Of a DNA stretch of 23,342 nt, positions 14,925 through 21,430 are shown in pieces (positions within the stretch are counted from its first letter, which is position 1; every line of letters begins with the position of its first letter). The notes under the pieces are model-generated. The model worked only from the letters and a program-made list of their open reading frames with translations, did not search any database and had not been told where the DNA came from. The position numbers were made by a program, and so were the translations under genes. Source of the stretch: DATFPQ01 sp035264765 (GTDB taxonomy: Bacteria > Actinomycetota > Actinomycetes > Actinomycetales > Angustibacteraceae); the NCBI GenBank assembly GCA_035264765.1, contig DATFPQ010000079.1:1-23342 (forward strand). Reading direction: 5' to 3'.

Positions 14925-15238
14925 CGCTGTGGGCCGCGGTCCTGCTGGCCTGTGGGCTGGCCTACGCCACCAAGCTGGCCGGCTACCTGGTGCCGCCCGC
15001 GTGGCTCGCGGGACGCGCGACGGCGCGGGCGCTGGGTCTGCTCCCCGTCGCCCTGCTGGCGGCCCTGGTGGGGGTCCAGACCTTCGCGGCGCCGGGACCC
15101 TCCCTGGTGCTCGACGCCCGGGTGGCCGGTGTCGCCGCGGCCGTCGTGGCACTGGTGCTGCGCGCGCCGTTCCTCGTGGTCCTCGTCGTGGCGGCCGCGG
15201 TCGCCGCGCTCGTGCGCGCAGCCGGCTGGGCGGCATGA
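14921..15238 (+). CDS. azlD: AzlD-family small subunit of the amino acid exporter
   Basis: A 105-aa protein made of about four membrane segments (WAAVLLACGLAYATKLAGYL, the ALGLLPVALLAALVGVQTF segment, and two C-terminal Val/Ala-rich helices). The size, hydrophobicity and position directly after azlC identify AzlD/YgaH. The GTG start overlaps the azlC stop and has GGGAGG about 7 nt upstream. Its own stop overlaps the ATG of a 13-codon mini-ORF. Confidence 0.9.
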   Translation: MTLWAAVLLACGLAYATKLAGYLVPPAWLAGRATARALGLLPVALLAALVGVQTFAAPGPSLVLDARVAGVAAAVVALVLRAPFLVVLVVAAAVAALVRAAGWAA

Positions 15239-15276
15239 GCGCCACCCGTCGGCCCGGCACGCGGGGCGAGCGATGA
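15235..15276 (+). other. Thirteen-codon mini-ORF linking azlD to the DUF1624 gene
   Basis: ATG overlaps the azlD stop (ATGA) and the frame reads MSATRRPGTRGER. Its TGA overlaps the ATG of the next gene at 15273 (again ATGA). The peptide is Arg-rich with no known match. Double overlap suggests a re-initiation relay across an otherwise 34-nt gap; a chance origin is possible. Confidence 0.4.
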
Positions 15277-16487
15277 ACGAGCCGGCAACGGTCGCCGCCC
15301 CGCCGACCCTGTCCGGACGACGGGTCGTGGCGGTCGACGTCGCGCGCGGCGTCGCACTGCTGTCGATGATGACCGTGCACGTGATGCCCGGCGCCGACGG
15401 CGAGGGGCGGGTAACCGGGGCGTACGTGGTGGCGTCCGGTCGCGCGTCCGCCCTGTTCGCCGTGCTGGCGGGGGTGGGCCTCGCACTGCTCACCGGTGGC
15501 CCGGCCCGCCGGGTTCCGCCCGGCACGCGGGCCGCGGTGCTCACCCGGGCGCTGATCGTCGCCGCCCTCGGCATGTTTCTCGTCGCGTTCCAGCCGCCCG
15601 TCGCCGTCATCCTGACCAACTACGGCCTGCTGTTCGCCGTCGCGGTGCCCTTCCTGCGGGTGCGCCGGGCCGTGCTGGTGGCCGTCGCCGGGGCCTGGCT
15701 GCTGCTCGCGCCGCTGCTCTCCCACCTAGTGCGCACGGGCCGCGAGCCGGGGCCGGGACCGCAGCCGTCGTTCGCCGACCTCGCCGACCCGCTCAGCCTG
15801 CTGGACCGGCTGGTCGTCACGGGCTACTACCCGGTGCTCACCTGGACGCCGTACCTCCTGGTCGGCCTGGCCCTCGGCCGCACGAACCTGCAGTCGCGCG
15901 GCATCGGCCTGCGGCTGCTCGCGGGCGGCCTCGCGCTGGCGCTGCTGGCCTGGCTCACCTCCACGCTGCTGCTGGCGACCGACGGCTGGACCGCGCTGCG
16001 GCGCTCGGGGCCGGCCGAGGAGGTCGGCTCGGGGTTCGGCCTGCCACAGCTGCAGCTGCGCAGCCTGCACGGCGCGCCACCGACCACGACCTGGTGGTGG
16101 CAGGCGGTGGTGAGCCCGCACTCCGGGACGCCGTTCGACCTGGCGCAGACGATCGGCTCGGCGCTGGCCGTGGTCGGGCTGTCGCTGTTCCTCGTGCAGC
16201 TCACACCACGCTGGCGCGGAGCCGGCGGCCTGGTCGGCCGTGGGGCGCTGACAGCGTTGGCGGCCACCGGGTCGACGACGCTGTCGCTCTACTCGCTGCA
16301 CGTGGTGATCATGTCGACGGGCATTGGGCGCGACCACCGCGTCGCGCTCCTGCTGTTCCAGGTGGTCGTGGTGGTGGTCCTGGCGTCGCTGTGGCGGTCC
16401 AGCGCGCCGCGCGGGCCGCTGGAGCAGGCCGTGGCCACGGCCTCCGGCGCCGTTCGCGACGCCGTGGCCCGCACTCGCCAGCGATAG
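15273..16487 (+). CDS. Multi-pass membrane protein of the DUF1624 / heparan-alpha-glucosaminide acetyltransferase-like family
   Basis: A 404-aa membrane protein with about ten hydrophobic segments. The N-terminal motif VVAVDVARGVALLSMMTVHV is typical of the HGSNAT_cat/DUF1624 and DUF418 families, in which an early membrane histidine is thought to transfer acyl groups. SGRASALFAVLAGVGLALL, RALIVAALGMFLV, the ILTNYGLLFAVAVPFLRVR segment and LSLYSLHVVIM follow. Bacterial members are mostly uncharacterised; acylation of an envelope sugar is a family-based guess. It is last in the GNAT-azlCD unit and its stop TAG directly abuts the stop of the convergent lacI gene. Confidence 0.82.
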   Translation: MNEPATVAAPPTLSGRRVVAVDVARGVALLSMMTVHVMPGADGEGRVTGAYVVASGRASALFAVLAGVGLALLTGGPARRVPPGTRAAVLTRALIVAALGMFLVAFQPPVAVILTNYGLLFAVAVPFLRVRRAVLVAVAGAWLLLAPLLSHLVRTGREPGPGPQPSFADLADPLSLLDRLVVTGYYPVLTWTPYLLVGLALGRTNLQSRGIGLRLLAGGLALALLAWLTSTLLLATDGWTALRRSGPAEEVGSGFGLPQLQLRSLHGAPPTTTWWWQAVVSPHSGTPFDLAQTIGSALAVVGLSLFLVQLTPRWRGAGGLVGRGALTALAATGSTTLSLYSLHVVIMSTGIGRDHRVALLLFQVVVVVVLASLWRSSAPRGPLEQAVATASGAVRDAVARTRQR

Positions 16488-17600
16488 CTACCGGCGGCCG
16501 GGCGGGGCGGTGCTCGAGCGCTTCACCAGCTCGGTGGCCACCTCGACGACGCCGGCCACGGCTGCGCACTCCACGGCGGAGTCCGCCACACCGCCGGCCA
16601 CGGACAGGGACGCGGACACCGCCTTGGCGGCACCGGCCGCCACGCCGCTCGTTCCAGAGGCGCGGGAGTGCCCGCCGAGCTGGCCCAGGAGCAGCCGGGC
16701 CGCGAGCCGTCCCTGCTCGGCCACCGGCTGGGCGACCGTCGTCAGGCCGTGGACGGCCGCCATGTCGTGGTCGTCGATACCGGTTACCGACAGGTCCTCC
16801 GGCACCCGGAGGCCGCGGAACCGGGCAGCGGCCAGCACGCCGATCGCCAGCTCGTCCGAGCAGGCCACGACGGCGGTCGGACGCCGGGCGCCGCCCAGGA
16901 GCCGGGATCCGGCAGCCAGCCCGCCCGTCGCCGTCCAGTCCGTCGACAACAGCCAGGACGGATCGACGTCCAGGCCGTGCCGGCGCATCGTGCTCCGGAA
17001 ACCCTGCTCGCGGTCCAGCGGCGTCGGGAAGTCACCGCTGTCCGCCGGCTCCCCGCCGACGAAGGCGATGTCGCGGTGGCCGAGCGCCACCAGGTGCTCG
17101 GTCGCCCGGGCGGCCGCCGTGACGTCGTCGATCCGCACGCAGGTCCAGCCGTCGCCGGGCACGCCGACGGTCACCACGGGGACCCCGAGGTTGACCAGCA
17201 GCGTGCGCTCCGTCGGGTGCATGCGCAGGCTCAGCACCAGGACGGCGTCGACCCGGCGGAACAGCGCCCGCGACTCCAGCAGCATCGGCCGGTCGGGACC
17301 CTCCCCGCCCACGTCGAACAGCAGCACGTGGTACCCGTGCTCCCGCAGCACCTCCGAGGCGCTGGCGATCAGGTGGGCGAAGTACCAGCGGGTCACGTGG
17401 GGGACGACCACCCCGACGACCATCGTCTTGCCCGAGGCCAGGCTCGACGCCGTGGGCGAGGCGACGTACTGCAGCTCGGCCGCGGCCGACAGCACCCGCT
17501 GCCGGGTGCTGTCGCTGACCATCGGCAGGCCGCGCAGCGCACGCGACACGGTGGCGGTCGACACCCCGGCGGCCTGCGCGACGTCCTCGATCCTGCTCAC
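16488..17600 (-). CDS. LacI-family transcriptional regulator of the alpha-glucoside ABC operon
   Basis: A 370-aa repressor. The N-terminal helix-turn-helix is SRIEDVAQAAGVSTATVSRA (residues 2-21), followed by the hinge (YVASPTASSLASG) and a periplasmic-binding-protein-like sensor domain from VVGVVVPHVTRWYF, with AVVACSDELAIGVLAAARF and LSVTGIDDHDMAAVHGLTTV. The GTG start has no strong Shine-Dalgarno and lies within a small inverted repeat. It follows aglG by 31 nt and is probably the last gene of the operon it controls through the two operators upstream of aglE; the sugar inducer is unknown. Near the C-terminus about 35 Ala/Ser/Val-rich residues separate LLLGQLGG from the usual final ATELVKRSSTAPP, an insertion compared with typical LacI proteins of 330-345 aa. 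Confidence 0.93.
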   Translation of the reverse strand: MSRIEDVAQAAGVSTATVSRALRGLPMVSDSTRQRVLSAAAELQYVASPTASSLASGKTMVVGVVVPHVTRWYFAHLIASASEVLREHGYHVLLFDVGGEGPDRPMLLESRALFRRVDAVLVLSLRMHPTERTLLVNLGVPVVTVGVPGDGWTCVRIDDVTAAARATEHLVALGHRDIAFVGGEPADSGDFPTPLDREQGFRSTMRRHGLDVDPSWLLSTDWTATGGLAAGSRLLGGARRPTAVVACSDELAIGVLAAARFRGLRVPEDLSVTGIDDHDMAAVHGLTTVAQPVAEQGRLAARLLLGQLGGHSRASGTSGVAAGAAKAVSASLSVAGGVADSAVECAAVAGVVEVATELVKRSSTAPPGRR

Positions 17601-17620
17601 CGCGCCCGCCCCCTGGTGAG
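17596..17620 (-). promoter_or_regulatory. Inverted repeat enclosing the lacI start codon
   Basis: CTCACC (17596-17601) and GGTGAG (17615-17620) are a perfect 6-bp inverted repeat with a 13-nt loop. In the mRNA the lacI GUG would be in the stem and the G-rich region in the loop. It could dampen translation or be chance. Confidence 0.25.
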
Positions 17621-17631
17621 GTCGGTCCGGC

Positions 17632-18549
17632 TCACCCCTTCAGGCCACCAGCCAGCAGGCCGCGGACGAAGTAGCGCTGCAGCGACAGGAACACCACGAG
17701 CGGCACGAGAATCGAGACGAACGCCCCGGCCGACAGCAGGTGCCAGGCAGTGCCGCGCGTACCGCTGAGGTTGGCGAGCGCCACGGTGATCGGCGCGACC
17801 TCCGGCGTCCCACCCGCGAAGGTGAGCGCGACCAGCAGGTCGTTCCAGACCCACAGGAACTGGAAGATGCCGAACGCGGCGATGGCGGGCTTGAGCAGCG
17901 GCAGCAGCACCGAGAAGAAGATCTTCACGTGGCCGGCGCCGTCGACCCGGGCGGCCTCGATCAGCTCACGCGGGATCTCCCGCATGAAGTTGTGCATCAG
18001 GAAGATGGCGAGCGGCAGCGCGAAGGTCGAGTGCGCCAGCCAGATGGTCCAGAAGGTGCCGGCCAGGCCGGCCTGGACGAACAGCGACAGCAGCGGCAGC
18101 AGCGTGACCTGGATGGGGACGATCTGCAGCGCGAACACCGCGACGAACAGCACGTCGCGCCCGGGGAACTCGATCCAGGCGAAGACGTACGCCGCCAGGG
18201 TGGCCAGGCAGATCGGGATCACCACGGACGGAATCACGATGACGAACGAGTTGACGAAGTAGCTGCCCAGCGCGCTGGAGCCCTCGGTGCTCAGCACCGC
18301 CCGGTAGTTGTCCAGCGTGACGGCCGGGTTGGAGAAGAAGGTCCACCAGCCGGTGGTCTTGATCGCCCGCTCGGGCCGGAACGAGGAGACGAGCAGGCCG
18401 AAGGTCGGCAGGGTCCAGAGGATCCCCAGGACCACCGCGGCGAGCGAGGCCCACGGCGACGACAGCCGCTTGCGTGCCCTCCCCGCGGCCGTGCCGACGG
18501 GGCTGACCGGCGGAGTCGTGGTCAGCGGGGTGGCGGCCGTGGTGCTCAT
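17632..18549 (-). CDS. aglG: Sugar ABC transporter permease, AglG/MalG type
   Basis: A 305-aa inner-membrane permease of the binding-protein-dependent family, with about six transmembrane helices after a Thr/Pro/Ala-rich cytoplasmic N-terminus. The EAA loop that contacts the ATPase is ELIEAARVDGAGHVKIFFSV (about residues 194-213). The ending RYFVRGLLAGGLKG is typical of MalG-like permeases. It pairs with the preceding AglF-type permease; its ATG overlaps that gene's stop as ATGA. The assignment to the alpha-glucoside (Agl) group rests mainly on the neighbouring binding protein. The cognate ATPase is not encoded here and is probably a shared MsiK-type protein. Confidence 0.9.
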   Translation of the reverse strand: MSTTAATPLTTTPPVSPVGTAAGRARKRLSSPWASLAAVVLGILWTLPTFGLLVSSFRPERAIKTTGWWTFFSNPAVTLDNYRAVLSTEGSSALGSYFVNSFVIVIPSVVIPICLATLAAYVFAWIEFPGRDVLFVAVFALQIVPIQVTLLPLLSLFVQAGLAGTFWTIWLAHSTFALPLAIFLMHNFMREIPRELIEAARVDGAGHVKIFFSVLLPLLKPAIAAFGIFQFLWVWNDLLVALTFAGGTPEVAPITVALANLSGTRGTAWHLLSAGAFVSILVPLVVFLSLQRYFVRGLLAGGLKG

Positions 18550-19514
18550 CGTGCCTCCGAGGCGCGCATCTGGCGGATGTTGTAGGCCACGATCGGGATG
18601 ACCAGGATGAACAGGAGCGTGGCCAGTGCAGCGCCCAGGCCCTGGTTGTTGCTGCGGAAGCTCTGGCTGTAGAACTCGTTCGCGACGACGCTGGTGTCGA
18701 ACTGACCGCCGGTCATGGTGCGGACGATGTCGAACACCTTCAAGGTTCCGATACCAATGGTCGTCAGCACGACAACAGTTGCGGGCCTGATGCTCGGCAG
18801 CGTGACGTAGCGGAACATGCCGAGCGCGCCGACGCCGTCCAGCCGGGCGGCCTCGATGATGTCCTCAGGGATCGCCTTGATCGCAGCCGACAGCACGGTC
18901 ATCGCGAAGCCGGCCTGGATCCAGATCATCACCACGATGAGGAAGAAGGTGTTCAGCGGCGAGTTGACCAGCCATTGCTGTGGCGTCCCGCCGAGCCAGA
19001 CGATCACCTGGTTCAGCAGGCCGATCTGGTGGACGTTGCCCTGGACCGGCCGGTACTCGTAGACGAACTTCCAGATGATCGAGGCACCGACGAACGAGAT
19101 CGCCATCGGAAGGAAGATGAGCGCCTTCGCGGCGGACTCGAACCGCGACTTGTCGACCAGGATCGCGTACAGCAGCCCGACCAGGGTGGCGACGAACGGC
19201 GTCAGCACCACCCACAGCATGGTGTTGCGCAGCACGGTCAGCTGCTCGGACGACGTCACGATCGTCTCATAGTTGCCCAGGCCGATGAACGACGTGCCGG
19301 CGGCGTCGAAGAACGACTGCACGATGGTGCGGACGCCGGGGTAGACCAGCCCCACGGCGAGCATCAGCACCGTCGGGAGCAGGAAGAGCATCGCGACCGC
19401 ACGGTCGCCCTTGCGCCCGCCGATCCGGCTGGCGATGAACAGGATGACGCCGACGACGGCCACGAACAGCAGGACCGCCAGGCCCATCGTCAGGAACTTC
19501 TCGAAGCTGGACAC
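18546..19514 (-). CDS. aglF: Sugar ABC transporter permease, AglF/MalF type
   Basis: A 322-aa permease with an extra N-terminal membrane helix (LAVLLFVAVVGVILFIASRI) before the usual six, as in AglF. The EAA loop is DIIEAARLDGVGALGMFRYV (about residues 213-232). The region IFLPMAISFVGASIIWKFVY is typical of the family. The GTG start has AGGAGGTGA upstream, a nine-base match to the 16S anti-Shine-Dalgarno, about 10 nt away. It lies 121 nt after aglE, with a strong hairpin in the gap, and overlaps aglG by 4 nt. Confidence 0.92.
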   Translation of the reverse strand: MSSFEKFLTMGLAVLLFVAVVGVILFIASRIGGRKGDRAVAMLFLLPTVLMLAVGLVYPGVRTIVQSFFDAAGTSFIGLGNYETIVTSSEQLTVLRNTMLWVVLTPFVATLVGLLYAILVDKSRFESAAKALIFLPMAISFVGASIIWKFVYEYRPVQGNVHQIGLLNQVIVWLGGTPQQWLVNSPLNTFFLIVVMIWIQAGFAMTVLSAAIKAIPEDIIEAARLDGVGALGMFRYVTLPSIRPATVVVLTTIGIGTLKVFDIVRTMTGGQFDTSVVANEFYSQSFRSNNQGLGAALATLLFILVIPIVAYNIRQMRASEAR

Positions 19515-19569
19515 GAGTGCCCGTCACCTCCTGGTGCGTGGCTTGCCGTTGGGCCTATGGGGCCGCAGC

Positions 19570-19601
19570 GGCCGGACCCGTCCGGAGGGACGGGCCCGGC
19601 C
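19570..19601 (-). terminator. Strong hairpin in the aglE-aglF intergenic mRNA (attenuator or 3'-end stabiliser)
   Basis: In the transcribed strand GGCCGGGCCCGTCC pairs with GGACGGGTCCGGCC around the 4-nt loop CTCC, a 14-bp RNA stem with a single G-U pair. It starts 34 nt after the aglE stop and lies 55 nt before the aglF start, with no T-tract. In such operons a hairpin here usually gives excess binding protein over permeases, either by partial termination or by protecting the aglE 3' end. Confidence 0.75.
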
Positions 19602-19635
19602 ACGATGCGGCTGCCGTGGGCAGTGTGGAGCAGGG

Positions 19636-21006
19636 TCAGGACTTCGGCCAGGCGGACTCGATGGCGTCCACCGTGTCCTTGGTGCTCTGGCCGGTGACCC
19701 AGTTGGTGGCCTGCTTCCAGAACGCGTTCGAGCCGATCGCGCCCGGCATCTGGTCCGAGCCGTCGAAGCGGAAGACCGCGTTCGGGTCCTGGAGCAGCTT
19801 GGCCGCGAGCTGGTCGATCGGGCTCTTCAGCTTCGTGGCGTCCATGCCCTTGTTGGCGCTGACCCAGCCGCCGGCCGGAGACGAGGCCACCTTGTTGTTG
19901 GCCCAGGTGTCGGTCGACAGGTAGGTCTGGAACGCCTTGACCTCGGGGCGGTCGGAGAAGGCGACGTTGAACTCGCCACCGCCGAGCACCGGCTTGTCGT
20001 CAGCCGTCTTGCCCGGGAGGAAGAAGGCGAACACCTCGCCGTCCTCGGCCACCTTGGTGCCCTCGGGGAAGTTGGCCGCGTAGAAGCTCGCCTGACGGTG
20101 CAGCGAGCAGGTGCCTTCGAGGATCGGGAGGCCGGCGTCCTGGAAGGTCGTCGTCGCGATGCTCTTGACGTCACCGAGACCGCCGTTGACGTACTTCGGG
20201 TCCTTCAGGTACGTGCCCACCGCGTCGAGCGCGGCCGTGGACTCGGGCCCGTTGAACGGAATCTCGTGGTTCACCCACTTGTCGTAGGTCTCCGGACCGG
20301 ACAGGCGGAGCATCATGTCCTCCATCCAGTCGGTGACCGGCCAACCGGTGGCCTCGCCGCTGCCGATGCCGGCGCACCACGGCTTCTTGCCGTCGGCAAC
20401 CATCTTGTCGGTCAGCGCCTTGAGCTCGTCGAGCGTCGTCGGCACGGTGTAGCCGGAGTCCTTGAACTCCGACGGCGAGTACCAGACGAGGGACTTCACG
20501 CTCGCGCCCGACGGGGCGCCGTAGAACTTGCCGTCGACGGTGGCGTAGGCCTTCCAGTCCTTGCCCCAGAACTTGTCGACGTTCGCGGCGACCTCGGCCG
20601 GAGCCTCCTTGGCCTTGCCGGTGGCGACGAGCTGCTTGAGCAGGCCCGGCTGCGGGACGATCGCGATGTCGGGCGCGTTGCCGGCCTTGGCGCGGACCAG
20701 GATCTGGGTCTCGAAAGACTTGTCGCCCTCGTACTTGATCGTGGCGCCGGTGCACTGCTCGAACGGCTTGTAGGAGTCCTGGTACGGGACGTCCTCGGGA
20801 GTCACGATGCCGGTGTAGACCGTGACGGTCTTGCCCTTGAGGTCTCCGTAGCTCTTGTACTGGGCACAGTCCGCGCTGGCGCTCGAGCCCGAGCTGGACG
20901 CGGACGTGCTGCTGCCTCCGCTACCGCACGCGGCGAGCGCGAGCGAGGCGACGGCGACGGTCGACAGGGCCATCGCCCTCTGCGACCTGGTCGTGCGAGC
21001 GGCCAT
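19636..21006 (-). CDS. aglE: AglE-like alpha-glucoside ABC transporter substrate-binding lipoprotein
   Basis: A 456-aa extracellular solute-binding protein (family 1). A lipoprotein signal peptide ends in LALAAC with the lipidated Cys27, followed by a Gly/Ser linker, so the protein is anchored outside the membrane. The mature part resembles Sinorhizobium AglE: TVTVYTG, PDIAIVPQPGLL, SVKSLVWYSPSEFKDSGYTV, KPWCAGIGSGEATGWPVTDW, YDKWVNHEIPF, HRQASFYAANFPEGTKV and FRFDGSDQMPGAIGSNAFW. AglE proteins bind sucrose, maltose, trehalose and related alpha-glucosides; which sugar applies here is not determinable. The ATG at 21006 has AAAGGGAGG 8 nt upstream. It is first in the aglE-F-G-lacI operon and is preceded by a promoter with two LacI-type operators. 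Confidence 0.92.
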   Translation of the reverse strand: MAARTTRSQRAMALSTVAVASLALAACGSGGSSTSASSSGSSASADCAQYKSYGDLKGKTVTVYTGIVTPEDVPYQDSYKPFEQCTGATIKYEGDKSFETQILVRAKAGNAPDIAIVPQPGLLKQLVATGKAKEAPAEVAANVDKFWGKDWKAYATVDGKFYGAPSGASVKSLVWYSPSEFKDSGYTVPTTLDELKALTDKMVADGKKPWCAGIGSGEATGWPVTDWMEDMMLRLSGPETYDKWVNHEIPFNGPESTAALDAVGTYLKDPKYVNGGLGDVKSIATTTFQDAGLPILEGTCSLHRQASFYAANFPEGTKVAEDGEVFAFFLPGKTADDKPVLGGGEFNVAFSDRPEVKAFQTYLSTDTWANNKVASSPAGGWVSANKGMDATKLKSPIDQLAAKLLQDPNAVFRFDGSDQMPGAIGSNAFWKQATNWVTGQSTKDTVDAIESAWPKS

Positions 21007-21071
21007 CAGGCGCGCCTCCCTTTCGGCGTACCGGTCCGTCGCGGCGCGACGGGATCCCGGTGTCGCGGGGA

Positions 21072-21100
21072 ACGTTAAGCGCTTGCATCCGCCGCGTCCA
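21072..21100 (-). promoter_or_regulatory. Probable promoter of the aglE operon
   Basis: On the minus strand TGGACG (21095-21100, four of six matches to TTGACA) is separated by 17 bp from TAACGT (21072-21077). Transcription would start near 21065, giving a leader of about 59 nt before the aglE ATG. One LacI-type operator covers the -10 and adjoining spacer; the other lies just upstream of the -35. Confidence 0.6.
21074..21087. promoter_or_regulatory. LacI-type operator 1 (overlaps the aglE -10)
   Basis: GTTAAGCGCTTGCA is centred on the palindrome AAGCGCTT with the central CG typical of LacI/GalR operators (ideal TGCAAGCGCTTGCA). Eleven of 14 positions match that ideal. Its position over the -10 fits repression. 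Confidence 0.75.
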
Positions 21101-21106
21101 CCGGAA

Positions 21107-21120
21107 CGTAAGCGCTTGCA
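21107..21120. promoter_or_regulatory. LacI-type operator 2 (upstream of the aglE -35)
   Basis: CGTAAGCGCTTGCA shares the 12-mer TAAGCGCTTGCA with operator 1 and has the same orientation. The two centres are 33 bp apart, about three helical turns, so two repressor dimers would sit on the same face of the DNA. Confidence 0.75.
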
Positions 21121-21430
21121 GGTAACGATTGGAACACGACACGGGTTCGGGGAGGCCCCGACGTGCGACGGTCACGGTGGGATAGCCTGTCTCACACCAT
21201 GTTTGGGTCACCTCGCTCTGCGCGCCCGTCTCTTTATCACACCGACGGTGCCCTGGTGCAGCAGCGCCGGCCGCCCCGCTTCGGCTCTAGATGTGCTGTG
21301 CCACAGGCTCGGCGAGCCCCACGGATGGCGACACGTCACTTGCACAGGCCGGACCTACCACAGATATCCGGATAAGTGCCGTGTCGCAGGCGCCGGGTTT
21401 CGAGATGTCGAGCCGCGTGCGGGAGGACTG
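21121..21430. other. 310-bp intergenic region without a supported gene
   Basis: It lies between the aglE control region and the end of the TPR-like gene. Parts (about 21180-21240 and 21340-21390) are clearly less GC-rich than the surroundings. Visible structures are a 6-bp hairpin TCGGGG-AGG-CCCCGA (21147-21161), a 5-bp hairpin GGCTC-GGC-GAGCC (21306-21318) and TAGCCT (21183-21188), a -10-like hexamer on the plus strand. A plus-strand frame from ATG 21199 to 21375 is open (58 codons) but has no Shine-Dalgarno, no recognisable protein and poor coding bias. The region must contain the 3' end of the M16-dapB-TPR transcript. Confidence 0.5.

Noticed and set aside
13767..15725. Long minus-strand frames opposite the GNAT-azlCD-DUF1624 genes
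   Set aside because: Arg/Gly/Gln/His-rich antisense frames without domains. The plus-strand genes have clear families and coupled starts.
19411..21078. A 555-codon plus-strand frame opposite aglE
   Set aside because: Antisense to a well-identified lipoprotein gene; no recognisable family.
21163..21375. A 70-codon plus-strand frame in the intergenic region
   Set aside because: No ribosome-binding site, no family match by eye and mixed codon bias. Kept only as a possibility within the intergenic entry.
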